Source: Gerris lacustris
Taxonomy: Eukaryota; Arthropoda; Insecta; Hemiptera; Gerridae
NCBI GenBank assembly: GCA_951217055.1
Contig: OX578286.1
Location: 16,951,050 to 17,015,049, forward strand
Direction: 5' to 3'
Length of the DNA: 64,000 nt
Shown: piece by piece, positions 1 to 13,555 of the stretch
Layout of the letters: the number at the start of each line of letters is the position of its first letter
Numbering within the stretch: the first letter of the stretch is position 1
Notes under the pieces: model-generated
The model's input: only the letters and a program-made list of their open reading frames with translations
Databases searched by the model: none
Told to the model about the DNA's origin: nothing
Translations under genes and position numbers: made by a program

Positions 1-300
1 ATTAGGTATTATCTGTTCTTAAAACTAGAAAGCTATGTTGTATTAGGTATTATCTGTTCTTAAAACTAGAAGCTATGTTGTATTAGGTATTATCTGTTCT
101 TAAAACTAGAAAGTTATGTTGCATTAGGTATTAAACTATCTTGGTTCAAATAAGGTAGCATTTGCTATATGTTAGGTTTTATAGGATATATATTGGTCTT
201 ACAAGTAATAACTTGTATTTTATTAATAGAATCTTATTATTAGAATGATTGATTGTATTAGGTATTAACTGTTCTTAATACTAAAAAGTTATATTGTATT
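1..300. repeat. 41-bp tandem repeat with decayed copies
   Basis: Units begin at 1, 42, 82 and 123 (period 40-41 bp, nearly identical, core attaggtattatctgttc). After about 130 the array breaks down; partial copies recur near 255-300 and 465-485. No coding capacity. The array probably continues upstream of the window. Confidence 0.9.
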
Positions 301-822
301 TAGTTTTCCTCGTTCTTTACTTCTTTATAAAAAAAATAATCCGCAAACAGTCTGCGAAAGGCTTTTAGCCCTGCCAAAGGTCTTATACAATTGGATGTAG
401 TGTACAACGCGGTATTTGTGTTATTTAAATTAGTTAGTTTGGCTATTTCGAGTATTATTTATAAAGTTATGTTGTATTAGGAATCAACAGATCCTATATA
501 AACCAAAGTTGCTTTATATTTTGTACATACAATCATCGTATTAATGATAGTAATAAATAAATATACATGACAGGGCTAAAAAGGATAATATTATTATTTT
601 AATAAAAATAAAAAGTATATTACGGTTTAAAACGTTGTTATAACGACAAAAATCACTAATATTCTTCTTTGTATTTAATAAAGTGCCCTTTTGGCATGCT
701 TCTTTATACCTCATTGGCGTTCGGATTACCAAGATTCGGATTAATGAGGTTCTGTTACTTATAATTAATTATTATACCCTTATTAGTTTTATTAGCTCGT
801 AATTAAAAAGTGGTGCAGGATT
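301..822. other. AT-rich stretch without recognisable gene
   Basis: Apart from a remnant of the 41-bp repeat near 465-485, I see no repeat or gene. A 63-codon minus-strand open frame at 541-732 ends in a hydrophobic run, but it has no recognisable motif and is of a length expected by chance here. Confidence 0.5.
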
Positions 823-870
823 GGGGTGGCTATAAGGGGAGATGAGGAGGCCACCTTTTTTTTTTTTTTT
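823..870 (+). repeat. Stem-loop plus T-tract element, copy 1
   Basis: A GC-rich 33-nt block opens with GGGGTGGC and closes with GGCCACC, so GGTGGC and GCCACC can form a 6-bp stem around a ~20-nt purine-rich loop. A run of 15 T follows at once. Near-identical blocks occur at 60420 and 62515, also followed by long T runs. Read on the minus strand it is an A-tract followed by the hairpin. The shape suggests an end of a dispersed retroelement or a Pol III-type terminator; the family is not identified. Confidence 0.6.
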
Positions 871-2034
871 CTTTCTAACTTTTGAAAACATCCTTCTATA
901 CACATATGAATTATTATTTTAACTTACAAATCATTTTTTGTTTTAAATTAGAAATATATATAGCAATATTTTCTAGATTAAGTGAACATAAATACAAATT
1001 AGATAAGCCTGCCATACTACATCTGTGTAGTTATTCGTGTTTTTTATTCTTTGACACGTATTACGAACCCTTTAAAAATCAACTTGAATTACAATAAAAT
1101 TACTAACAAAGAAACAAGCCGAACAGAAAATCAAAAACAAGAAACAAACAAGTATAAAAACCAATAAATAATCACAATGAAAACTTTGAAAAATCTGCAA
1201 TATAGTAAGCAACAATAGCATATTAAGAAATATGTCCAAAAATGTGTAAAAGCATTAATTTGTTAGTATTTTAAAGTTGTACGATAGTACACTTTTTTTA
1301 AAAGTTATTTAAGATATTTATTAGTTTAATTAGGATAACTTATTATGTTAAACAAAGAGATACAAAGAGATTAAAAAAATACACTTTTGACATTATCTTT
1401 ACAAACACGATAATACACTGTTTTCATTCATCAATATATTAAATATATATGTATATATTAAGATTCTTCTATCTTATAACTAAGACTGTTATGATTACTA
1501 ACAGTGACAATTTATAGCTTATGAATTAAAAATTTGTGATAGTTAAAACAGCAAGTATTAATATTATTAGTTACTTAAAATTTACAATGACATTGGTTAA
1601 GAAATAAACTATTCAAGATTTAATATACATTAAGACAAATTAAATGTTAGTTGTTTTAATTAACATAGAAAGCATATTTTAATTTATAGTTGTTTTATAT
1701 ACCAGGATTCAACTGTTATTACATTTGATGAGTTTGTTACATTTGTTACACAAGTTATTAGCGTTTTGTTTACATAAGTCATTTTGGGTTAAGCTTGATT
1801 TACAATTGGTAGAAGTTTACTTTTAAGTTATTAAAACCTGTTAAAAGAAAAAGTTTCAGACTTGATAATTGTCGCTTAATTTTTTAATACTAGGGTTAAG
1901 CAACATTTAAAATTTATGGAAGTTTACATTTAAGTTATTTAGAAAACCTGATAAAAGACGTGGTAGTGGTAGATGTTGAATGGACATTATTAAGGTTATA
2001 GTTGTATTATAAACAGATTGGTTTCTAATGATTA
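871..2034. other. AT-rich stretch, no gene seen
   Basis: Low-complexity AT-rich DNA with no tandem structure that I can align. The 71-codon frame at 882-1097 starts immediately after the T-tract and has no recognisable domain. Confidence 0.5.
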
Positions 2035-2525
2035 ACATAAAAGTTCCAAAAATTTAGGAGACAGAGTAGTTCACAGTAGTTTTATAAACTTAAATAGTGC
2101 TTCTACGGATTAACATAACAGTTTAGGAATTAAGAGACAGTTAAGTCTACACTTGTTTTTATAAACCTAAATATCGCTTCTACGGATTAACATAACAGTT
2201 TAGGAATTAGGAGACAGTTAAGTCTACACTTGTTTTATAAACCTAAATATTGCTTCTACGGATTAACATAACAGTTTAGGAATTAGGAGACAGTTAAGTC
2301 TACACTTGTTTTATAAACCTAAATATTGCTTCTACGGATTAACATAACAGTTTAGGAATTAGGAGACAGTTAAGTCTACACTTGTTTTATAAACCTAAAT
2401 ATTGCTTCTACGGATTAACATAACAGTTTAGGAATTAGGAGACAGTTAAGTCTACACTTGTTTTATAAACCTAAATATTGCTTCTACGGATTAACATAAC
2501 AGTTTAGGAATTAGGAGACATTTAG
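2035..2525. repeat. 76-bp tandem array
   Basis: The phrase cttctacggattaacataac recurs at 2100, 2177, 2253, 2329, 2405 and 2481, giving a 76-bp period (77 for the first unit, which has one extra T). The inner copies are practically identical, which implies recent amplification or homogenisation. A diverged half unit precedes 2100. Confidence 0.95.
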
Positions 2526-2840
2526 TAAATATCTAGTATATATGTAACATCTAGTAAATATATTAATATGTATTGCTTTATTATTACGTATTAATAGTTC
2601 ACCAATACCTACTCAAATTCGTAAAATGGTGCTTACAATGTAACATTTCTAATCCTAATATAGTTTCTTAATGTTTACTTAAAATTTCTTAAAGTAAGAT
2701 TATTATGATACGTTTAACTTAGCTTAGTTGTTGTACGTTACTATTTTTTTTTCTAAAGTAAGATAATAACGATGTGTTGTAATCTCAAATTTATTATTGT
2801 TCGTTACTAACTTTTTTCCTTAATTTAGATATATTTGTAC
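2526..2840. other. AT-rich transition zone
   Basis: No gene. It contains short, loosely related pieces of the following 63-bp family (ttactaac and taagat words) and is best seen as decayed repeat. Confidence 0.4.
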
Positions 2841-3262
2841 GTTACAAAGATTATTAAGATGCGTTAAACTCAGTATGGGTTTGGAGGTTACTTAGGTTAT
2901 TCCAAATGTAAGATTATTAAGATGTGTTAAACTCAGTATGGTTTTGGAGGTTACTTAGGTTATTCCAAATATAAGATTATTAAGACGTGTTAAACTCAGT
3001 ATGGTTTTGGAGGTTACTTAGGTTATTCCAAATATAAGATTATTAAGATGTGTTAAACTCAGTATGGTTTTAGAGGTTACTTAGGTTATTCCAAATATAA
3101 GATTATTAAGACGTGTTAAACTCAGTATGGTTTTGGAGGTTACTTAGGTTATTCCAAATATAAGATTATTTAGATGTGTTAAACTCAGTATGGTTTTGGA
3201 GGTTACTTAGGTTATTCCAAATATAAGATTATTAAAATGTGTTTAACTTAGTATGGTTTACT
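2841..3262. repeat. 63-bp tandem array, first conserved core
   Basis: Six to seven copies of a 63-bp unit whose core phrases are ttaaactcagtatggttt, ggaggttacttaggttattcc and taagattattaaga. It is the first homogeneous block of a family that fills roughly 2.8-11.9 kb. Confidence 0.93.
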
Positions 3263-4585
3263 TAATTATAGTATTGCAACTTAGAAGGTTACTTAGTTCA
3301 TTCCAAACATGAAATTGTTAGGGTGTATGTAAAAACGTTAGGTATTGTATGCTAACTTTATTCTTAAGTAAGATATGGTGAACGTTAAATTTATATGTTA
3401 GTTGTAGTACGCTACTAAGTATATTCAAAAGTAAGATAGTTAAGGTTTATGTTAAATTCCAAATTAGGTGTATGTCCATTTTTTTCACTTCTAACTTCAT
3501 TTAAGTTCATGCTAAAGTAAGATAATTAAGGTTTAAGTATGTTAAATGTTGTACTTTATTAATTTTATTCTAAACAAAACAAAGTTAGGTGTACGTTAAA
3601 TATGATATGATATATGGTGTTTTATGCCACCAAGTTTATTCAAAAGTAAGATAAGGTGTATGTTGAATACGTTACGTGTTGTACGCTACTAAGTTTATTC
3701 TACATCTATAGCAGTTAAGATAAATTACGACAAATGTTGTGTAACTCAGTATGGTTTTGAAGGTTACTTAGTTTGCTCCAAATGTAAGATTATTAAGATG
3801 TGTTAAACTTAGTATGGTTTTGAAGATTACTAAATTCATTCCAAAAATGAGTCATTTAAGGTGTATGTGAAATGTGTTAGGTGTTGTACATTTCTATGTT
3901 TTTTCTTATGTAAGGTGGTTATGGTGTATGTTAAGTGTGTTAGATGTTATACGTTACTAAGTTTATTCTAGAAAGAGATAGTTAAGGTGTATGTTAAAAA
4001 CGTTAGGTATGTATGTTACTAACTTTATTTTAACGTAAGAAACGTAAGGTCTATGGTAAATTCGTTAAATGTTTTACATTTCTAAGTTTATTTTAAAGTA
4101 AGAAAGTTAAGGTGTAATTTATAAACAAAATTTATAAACATTTACTGTTTATTCCAAATTTAATATTATTAAGATAAGAAGGTTAATTCTTGAGAGGTGA
4201 TTAACAGAGTATGGTTTGGGAGTTATTTAGTTTATTCCAAATATAAGATTATTAGGATATGTTTAACACGGTATGATTTTGAAGGGTACTAAGTTCTTTG
4301 CAATTGTTAGATAGTTAAGGTGTATGTAAAATACGTTAGGTGGTGTACCTTACTAAGTTATTTCTTAAGTAAGATAAGGTTTATATTATCTACGTTAAGT
4401 GTTTTGCGAAAATATGTGTATTCTCATATAATAGAGTGTTGTACGTTACTAAATTTATTCCAAAGTAAGATCGTTGATGTGTAGTTTAAATACGTTAGGT
4501 TTTTTATACGTAGTTTTTTTTTTTTTAAAAACTGGTTATTAGTTATTAGCATTGTTGGTAATTTTTTTTTCATAGCTGAAGTAAT
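3263..4585. repeat. Decayed 60-65 bp repeats of the same family
   Basis: Repeated phrases of the type actaagtttattctaaagt and aaggtgtatgttaaatacg recur every ~60-65 bp but differ strongly between copies. Most of 4024-4115 is repeated essentially verbatim at 7646-7738, so large blocks of this region were copied after the units had diverged. Confidence 0.8.
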
Positions 4586-5470
4586 AAGGTTACTTAGTTT
4601 ATTCCATATGTAAGATTATTAAGATGTGTTTAATTCAGTATGGTTTGAAGGTTACTTAGTTTATTCCGAATGTAAGATTATTAAGATGTTTTTAACTGAG
4701 TATGGTTTGAAGGTTACTTAGTTTATTCCATATGTAAGATTATTAAGATGTGTTTAACTCAGTATGGTTTGAAGGTTACTTAGTTTATTCCATATGTAAG
4801 ATTATTAAGATGTGTTTAACTCAGTATGGTTTGAAGGTTACTTAGTTTATTCCATATGTAAGATTATTAAGATGTGTTTAACTCAGTATGGTTTGAAGGT
4901 TACTTAGCTTATTCCAAATGTAAGATTTGGAATAAAATATGTTACATATAAGATATGAAAATAAATATAATGAACTATAAGATTATAAGATATGATGTGG
5001 TAAACTCAGTATGGTTTTGAAGGTTACTTAGTTCATTCCAAATATTGGATTATTAAGATGTGTTTAACTCAGTATGGTTTTGAAGGTTACTTAGTTCATT
5101 CCAAATATTAGATTATTAACATGTGTTTAACTTAGTATGGTTTTGAAGGTTACTAAATTATTTCAAAACATGAAATTAAATAGTTAATGTGTATGTGAAA
5201 TGCGACTCAGTATGGTTTTAAAGGATACTTAGCTTATTCCAAATATAAGATTATTCAGATATGTTTAACTCAGAATGGTTTTGAAGGTTACTTAGTTCAT
5301 TCCAAATATTGGATTATTAAGATGTATTTAACTCAGTATGGTTTTGAAGGTTACTTAGTTCATTCCAAATATTAGATTATTAAGATGTGTTTAACGTAGT
5401 ATGGTTTTGAAGGTTACTAATTTATTTCAAAACATGAAATTAAATAGTTAATGTGTATGTGAAATGCGTT
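4586..5470. repeat. 62-bp array core plus a 264-bp internal duplication
   Basis: 4586-4935 holds about six near-identical 62-bp units (core gtttaactcagtatggtttg). From 4990 to 5470 a longer block of about 264 bp is present twice: the distinctive phrase aaaacatgaaattaaatag occurs at 5165 and 5429. The duplication is therefore larger than the basic unit. Confidence 0.9.
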
Positions 5471-6609
5471 AGGTGATGTACATTACTAAGTTTATTCTTA
5501 TGTAAGGTGGTTAGCGTGTGTGTGAAGTATGTTAGGTGTTGTACGTTACTAAATTTATTCTTAGGTAAGATAAGGTTTATATTATTAATGTTGGATGTTG
5601 TATACTACTAAGTATATTCTAATGTAAGGTTGTCAATGTGAATGTTAAATAAGTTAGGTGTTGTTACTAAGTTTATTCTAAAGTAAGTAAGTTAAAGTGT
5701 ATGTTACATTCGTTAGGTGTTGCACGTTACTAAGTTTATTCTAGAGAAAGATAGTTTAGGTGTATGTTTATGCTACGAGGTTTATTCTAAAGTGAGATAA
5801 GGTGCTTGTTAAATACGTTACGTGTTGTACGCTACTAAGTTTATCTTATAGCATTATAGTTAAGGTGTAAGTCCATTTCGTAAGGCGTTTTTCACTTCTA
5901 AGTTTATGCTTATGATAATTTAGGTTTATGTCAAAGACGTTAGAGGTTGTATGTTGTTAAGTTTATTCTAAACAAAACCAAGTTAAGGTGTATGTTAAAT
6001 ACGTTAGGTTTTGTACATTACTAAGTTTATTCTAGAGAAGGATAGTTAAGGTGTATGTTATATATATTAGATGTTTGATGCTACGATTATTAAGATTTGT
6101 TTCACTCAGTATGGTTTGAAGGTGATTTAGTTCATTCCAAATAAAATATTATTAAGATATGTTTAACTCTGTATGGTTTTAAAGGTTACTTAGTTCATTC
6201 AAAATAAAAGATTATTAAGATGTGTTTAACAATGTATGGTTTTGAAGGTTACTTAATCGTTTTGTGATTTATTAGTTTGTAAGTAAAATGTTAATTCAAA
6301 ATTAAGATAAGGTGCATGTGAAATCCGTATGTCTTGACCGTTAACAAGTTTATTTTAAAGTAAGATAGTTAAGGTGTTCTTGTGCGTAACTTAAGTTTTT
6401 CAAAACTGTGGTAACATGAATGTTGGTAGTAATAAGTTTTATTCGTAACTATGTTTTTTTTTATTTTAAACTATGATATAAACATTAAGGTACCTATTTA
6501 GTTACTAAGTTTATTCCAAATGTAGGATTATTTAAATGTGTTCTAATCTGTATTTGATGTTCGCACGTTAGTCTGTTTATTCTATAGCAATGGTAGTTGA
6601 GATGAATTA
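5471..6609. repeat. Decayed copies of the 62-bp family
   Basis: Loose repeats with taggtgttgtacgttactaag words. Part of this zone matches 7500-7900 and the stretch around 6370-6590 matches 8100-8300, again indicating kilobase-scale duplications. No coding sequence. Confidence 0.75.
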
Positions 6610-7500
6610 CGATACAAATTAAGATGTGTTTAACTCTACTAAGTTCATTTCAAATGTAACATTATTAAGATGTGTTTTGCTCAGTATGGTTACTAAGTTC
6701 AATCTAAATTTAAGATTATTATGATGTGTAACTCGGTATGGTGTTAAAGATTACTAAATTCATTCCAAATGTAACATTATTAAGATGTGTTCAGCTCAGT
6801 ATGGTTTTAAAGGTTACTAAGTTTATTCCAAATGTAACATTATAAAGATGTGTTTTGCTCAGTATGGTTTTAAAGGTTACTAAGTTCATTCCAAATGTAA
6901 CATTATAAAGATGTGTTCAGCTCAGTATGGTTTTAAAGGTTACTAAGTTCATTCCAAATGTAACATTATAAAGATGTGTTCAGCTCAGTATTGTTTTGAA
7001 GGTTACTTAGTTCATTATAAAGATGTGTTTTGCTCAGTATGGTTTTAAAGGTTACTAAGTTTATTCCAAATGTAACATTATAAAGATGTGTTTTGCTCAG
7101 TATGGTTTTAAAGGTTACTAAGTTCATTCCAAATGTAACATTATAAAGATGTGTTCAGCTCAGTATGGTTTTGAAGGTTACTTAGTTCATTCCAAATGTA
7201 ACATTATAAAGATGTGTTTTGCTCAGTATGGTTTTAAAGGTTACTAAGTTCATTCCAAATGTAACATTATAAAGATGTGTTAAGCTCAGTATTGTTTTGA
7301 AGGTTACTAAGTTCATTCCAAATGTAACATTATAAAGATGTGTTCAGCTCAGTATGGTTTGAAGATCACTAAATTCATTTCAAATGTAAGATTATTAAGA
7401 TGTGTTCAGCTCAGTATGGTTTTAAAGGTTACTTAGTTTATTCCAAATGTAACATTATTTAGATGTGTTTAACTCATTATGGTTTTGAAGGTTACTTAGT
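6610..7500. repeat. 63-bp tandem array, second conserved core
   Basis: About 13-14 units, period 63 bp (for example gctcagtatgg at 6794 and 6857), with ttttgctcag and tcagctcag variants interspersed and taacattataaagatgtg as the invariant part. One unit near 7010 is shortened. Confidence 0.93.
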
Positions 7501-10500
7501 TGGATGTTGTATGCTACTAAGTATATTCTAATGTAAGGTAGTCAAGGTGAATGTTAAAAAGTTAGAGGTTTTACGTAACTTAGTTTATTTTAAAGTAAGA
7601 AAGTTAGGGCGTATGTTAAATTCGTTAGGTGTTGTACGTTACTAAGTTTATTTTAACGTAAGAAACGTAAGGTCTATGGTAAATTCGTTAAATGTTTTAC
7701 ATTTCTAAGTTTATTTTAAAGTAAGAAAGTTAAGGTGTATGTTAAATTCGTCAGGTGTTGTACGTTACTAAGTTTATTCTAGAGAAAGATAGTTAAGGTG
7801 TATGTTAAATACGTTAGATGTTTTATGCTATGAAGTTTATTCTATAGAGAGATAAGGTGTATGTTAAATACGTTACGTGTTGTACGCTACTATGTTTATT
7901 CTTAAGAATGATAGGTAAGGTGTATGTTTCAATCGTTATGTGATTTACACTACTAAGTTTATTTTAATGTAAGATAGTTAAGGTATATGTTAAATGCTAT
8001 TGGTGTTATGTGCTACCAAGTTTATCTAAATTAGGATAAGGTGTATGTGAAATACGCCATGTGTTGTACGTTAATAAGTTTATTCCAAAGTAAGATAGTA
8101 AAGGTCTTCTTATACGGAACTTTTTCAAAACTGTGGTAACATGAATGTTGCTAGTATTAAGTATTATACGTTAAACAAAGTATGACATTAACTCTTGTAA
8201 GGTTTCTATGTAGTTACTAAGTTTATTCCAAATGTAGGATTATTAAGATGTGTTCTAATCTGTATTTGGTGTTCGCACGTTAGTAAGTTTATTCTAAAGA
8301 CCAATTATAATAAAAATTAAGATGTATTTAACTCAGTATGGTTTTGAAGATTAGTAAGTTTATTCCAAATGTAAGATTATTATATGTTTAACTCAGTTTG
8401 GTTTTAAAGGTTACTATGTTTATTCCTAAATATGAAGATGTGTTTAACTTGGTATAGTTATTGTCGGTTTTGTTCAATCCAAAAGTATGATTATTAAGAT
8501 GTCACAACCTCATTAAGGTTTATATACAGTTACTAAGTTTATTCTTAAAATAAGATGGATAATATTTAATTAAGTCTATGAGAATTTTTCTACTGTAAAG
8601 TTTATTCCTAAGTAAGATTTTTTGTATTAATTATTAACTCTATTTGGTGTTCGAACGTCACTAAGTTGTTCTTAAGTTATATAGTTGGTTTCCATGTGTT
8701 ATGGTTCCATGTGTTATGGTTTTCTGTTACTAAATTTATTTAAAAAATAAGATTATTAAGATGTTATAACCTCAGTACGTTTTACATTCAGTTACTAAGC
8801 TTATTTTTAAATCAAGATAATCAATATGCAAGTTTTTAATTTTTATACATAACTAATTTCTTTTTTGGTGTTTGTGATGTTTTTTTTTTTTTTTTTTTGA
8901 TATGTTTAATCTTGATTCTGTTATCGTATTTTATTTAGTTTATTTTAATAGTTAATTAAGATGTAATTAACCCAGTATGATTTTTTTTATCGTTTCTAAG
9001 TTGTTTTTTTATGAAGCTAAGATTATTAAGGTTCCATTATTTGGTTTTCGTACAGAGCAAAGTTTATTTCTAAAGTATGATTATTATGGTTTTAATCTCT
9101 ATTCGGTATTCTAAAAGTAAGATATTTAAAATGTATTTGGTTAAGTCGTTGTTTTACTAAATAAGAGTAATTTTATTTCAATCAGATTATTGGTTGTATT
9201 TTAACTTTAATTTTTGTGGTTTTCATATTTTATTAAGTTTATTTCAAAAGGATGGTAATATACTGAATATGGATTTCATGTTACATAATAGTCTAAGTAA
9301 TGTCATTAAGATGTAATGACCTCAGTATGGTTTTTGTACAGTTACTAAGCTTACTTTTAAAATAAGATAATTAAGTGACTTTTCTAAGATTTGTTTATCT
9401 CATAATGTGTTTTGTGTGGCTACTAATTTTATTCCTAAAGTTTGATTATTAATATATATTATATGTACTTTAATTTGGTTTATACACTGTTTATCGTACG
9501 TATTCTAGGCTTATTACATCTCAATTGTTCAGTTTATTATTGTTGCAAAATTATATCCACAAGCAAGATTTGTAAAATTAGTTAATATTTTTTAATTATT
9601 TGGATTTTATAGGGTTACTAATTTTATTCCTAAAGTTTGATTATAAGATATATTATTATTAGCTTAATTTGTTTTTTGCACTTTTTTTTTTAACTTTACT
9701 AAGTTCATTCATTAAGGTAGATGTTATATAAGTTTGATTCTTTGGTTTTTGTACTTATTTATTTGTAAAGTAAGACAGTTAAGATGTGCTAAGGTTAAAG
9801 GTGTTAGTACGTTATTAAGAGTATGTGTTACTGAGAGATGTGTTGTACTTTAATTTTGGTTCGTGTACATCGTTTGTGTACTGGATTATTCTTAAAGAAG
9901 TTTTCTGTATGAAGTAACGTAATGTAAGAACATTGCTTACTTAAATTTACTATGTTTGTTCTTCAACTATGATCAAAAATATGTCATGATAGAAATGTGG
10001 TTTATTAGTTTATTCTTATAGTATATATATATATATATATATATATTTTGATTCGCAAATATGGCCTGCGTACATTTACTAGTTTCAATATTAAATAAAA
10101 TGTTTAATATATATTTTTAAGCTTAATATGGTTTGCTTGTGCGTGAAAGATTATGTGAGGTTCTGTTCTAATCGTAAAGTGCACTAATCTTACACAATTT
10201 CTTCAATCGTAATATAGTTTTCATACTTGTGTTGGTCTGATTTTATTGTTAGATATTTATGATACGTATGGTATCGAGATATATGTTACTTATAATCTCT
10301 ATTCTTCGGTGTTCGTACATAACTAAGTTTATTTCTAAAGTAAGATTATTCATATAAGTTTTCGTATGTTACAAAGTTTATGCCAAAAATAAATTAGTTA
10401 AGATGTGTTATGTTAGGCTATTGCTTTCAAACGTTACGTTAACAGTTTTTTTATTTTAATAAAATTATTATTATTGAGGTTTATTATAACCTCTACTCTT

Positions 10501-10560
10501 CGGTTTTCATACATTACTAAGTTATTCACTAACTTCATTTACTGACTTGATTTCTTTTTC
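7501..10560. repeat. Decayed 62-bp family with simple-sequence tracts
   Basis: Repeat phrases (actaagtttattc, gtaagattattaagatg) remain visible but are widely diverged. It includes a T-tract at about 8879-8898 and a short (TA)n run at about 10021-10046. No gene seen. Confidence 0.7.
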
Positions 10561-10770
10561 GTGTGTTATTCTAAAGAAAGATAGTTATGATGGGTTATGT
10601 TAGGCTATTGTTTTCAAACGTTACTAAGTTTATTCTAAAAGTAAGATAGTTAAGATGGGTTATGTTAGGCTATTGTTTACAAACGTTACTAAGTTTATTC
10701 TAAAAGTAAGATAGTTAAGATGTGTTATATTATACTATTGTTTCCAAACGTTACTAAGTTTTTATTATGA
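10561..10770. repeat. 65-bp tandem block (first occurrence)
   Basis: Three to four units of 65 bp containing ttaggctattgtttncaaacg and aagtaagatagttaagatg. The same subfamily reappears as a separate island at 13556-13885 inside a different repeat family. Confidence 0.88.
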
Positions 10771-11959
10771 AATTAAGATTATTAAGGTATATTAAAATCT
10801 TTATTCTTTGGTTTTCATACATTACTTGGTTATTTACCAACTTTATTTACTGCCTTGATTACTTTTTGTGTTTACTAACTTTATTCTAAAAGTAAGATAA
10901 CGTTAAGTCGTTTGTTAAATCTATTCCTAAATAAGAGCAACCTTTTCCCTAAAGATAATAAGTGTATTTTTTCGTACTTAATTACGCTTAATCTTGAAGT
11001 CAGATTGTTAAAATGGTCTCAAGATACATACTTATTTTAATAATATTGGTTTGCTTCCTTGTATTAGATTTATGCTTAAAGTAAGGTTCATTAAATATAA
11101 TATAATCTGGATATGGTTTTCTTACTTATACTTGGTTTATTTCTTAAAGTAAAATTTTCTGGATATGTAATAATGTTATTATGGTTTTAGTACCTTTACT
11201 AAGACATTCTTAAGAATTATTGAGGTATTTGCTTATATGAATATGACATCTATACGAGTTCTACGTTTATTCGTTGATATATTAATGATCTACATCTGTA
11301 AGATATAATTATAATTTAAATATACTTCTTTCTTAAGAAAGGTACTTATTAAACCGGCACATTTTTAAGGGCATGTTAGGTGTTTTAATCTTAATATTGT
11401 TTGTATACCGGTTGTATATATGTACTATGTACTATGTTTTAACTTATAGTGTGATTCTTTATATGGTGTTAAGATATATAATTATGAACTTTCAATGGTT
11501 TGCTTACTTGTTACTTGTATTAGGTTTATTGTTATATCGAGGTTTCTAGGAGAAATTAAGATATGTTCTGATCTTAATATTGTTTTTATTTAGGATATGT
11601 TCTGATCTTTATCTTTTTCTTTTGAGTAGGTACATGCACTATAGGTAGTTCTAATACTGAAGTTCTTAGGATAACAATAGATATGTTCTAATCTTAATAT
11701 TACTTTCATAAATGGACTACATTTATTCTTAAAGTTCTTAACATGGTGTACAGTACATGATGTATTCTAATTTAGTAGTATAAGTAAGTTAGTATAAGGA
11801 ATTAGGTTTATTATTAATATTTGGTTATTAAGTTGTTGTTATTAATATTGTCTAAATTTGCTTTACATTAGAGTCCTATAAGTTTATTATTATTAAGATT
11901 TTTTGTTTGATAGAGTAAGCTTTTTATCGTGAATTTGATTGTGATAAGATTTATTATCG
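10771..11959. other. AT-rich, very decayed repeats, no gene
   Basis: Occasional ttattcttaaagt and aatcttaatattg phrases link it to the preceding family, but no period can be measured by eye. Confidence 0.45.
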
Positions 11960-13555
11960 CCTCACTATAATCCCTGCAATTTAACTATTATTTTACATGA
12001 CAATTTTAATGATAGCGATTAGTACCTTACTAAAATATTAATTATGACGGTGTATTTGTCATTGCTATTGAGTTTACTCTTCAATTGCTTAAGGTCTTCA
12101 ATAAGTACCTTACTAAAATGTTATTATTACGGTGTATTTGTCAATGCAATTGAGTTTATTTTTCTATTATTAAGGGTCTTCGATTAGTACCTTGCTGTTA
12201 TTACGACGGTGTCGTTGTCAATACTATTGAGTTTATTCTTCTATTATTTAAGGTCTTCAATAAGTACATTACTAAAATGTTACTACGACGGTATATTTGT
12301 CAATACTAACGTGTTTATTCATCTATTATTTTAGGTCTTCGATAAGCACCTTACTGAATTTTAATAATGACAGTTTATTTGTCAATAATATCGAGTTTAT
12401 TCTTCTATTATTTAAAGTCTTCGATAAGCACCTCACTAAAATGTTATAACGACTAGGTTTGCTGTTAAGTTTATTCTTCTATTGGAAGGTCTTCAATAAG
12501 TACCTTACTAATATGTTACTACGACGGTGTATTTGTCAATACTATCATGTTTATTCATCTATTTTTTACGGTCTTCGATTAGCACCTTACTGAATTTTAA
12601 ATATGACAGTTTATCTGTCAAAACTATCGAGTTTATTCTTTTATTGTTAAAGGTCTTCGATTAGTACCTTACTAAAATTTTATTACGAAGGTGTCTTTGT
12701 CAATACTATTAAGTTTATCCTTCTATTATTTAAGGCCTCCGATTAGTACCTTACTGAAATATTAATTATGACGGTGTATTTGTCAATGCTATCGAGTAAA
12801 TTCTTCTATTATTTAAGGTCTTCGATAAGTACCTCACTACAATATTATTATGATGGTGTATTTGTCAATGTTATCGAGTTTATTCTTCTATTATTTAAGG
12901 TCTTCGATAAGTACCTCACTACAATATTATTATGACGGTGTATTTGTCAATGTTATCGAGTTTATTCTTCTATTATTTAAGGTCTTCGATAAGTACCTCA
13001 CTACAATATTATTATGACGGTGTATTTGTCAATGTTATCGAGTTTATTCTTCTATTATTTAAGGTCTTCGATAAGTACCTCACTACAATATTATTATGAC
13101 GGTGTATTTGTCAATGTTATCGAGTTTATTCTTCTATTATTTAAGGTCTTCGATAAGTACCTCACTACAATATTATTATGACGGTGTATTTGTCAATGTT
13201 ATCGAGTTTATTCTTCTATTATTTAAGGTCTTCGGTTAGTACTTTACTAAAATATTACGACGGCCTTTATCAATACTATTGAGTTTATTCTTCTATTATA
13301 TAATGTCTTCGAATATTACCTTACTAAATTCTATTGAGTTTATTCACCTATTATTTACGGTCTTGGATTAGCACCTTACTGAATTTTAAATATGACAGTT
13401 TATTTGTCAATACTATTGAGTTGATTCTTCTATTATTTAAGGTTTTCCATAAGCACCTCACTAAAATTTTATTACGACTGAGTTTGCCATTGAGTTTTTT
13501 CTTCTATATTCAAGGTCTTCGATAAGCACCTTCCTTAAATGTTATTACGTCTGAG
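11960..13555. repeat. 82-bp tandem array
   Basis: Period 82 bp (ttatcgag at 12871 and 12953). Core phrases are aaggtcttcgataagtacc and acggtgtatttgtcaatg. From about 12840 to 13225 the copies are almost identical; on either side they vary by small indels. Variant blocks (ctgaattttaa, atgacagttta) recur in the same order at 12350, 12590, 13375 and 14060, which is higher-order organisation. Confidence 0.93.

Noticed and set aside
541..732. 63-codon minus-strand frame with a hydrophobic end
   Set aside because: Length expected by chance in AT-rich DNA; no motif and no supporting signals.
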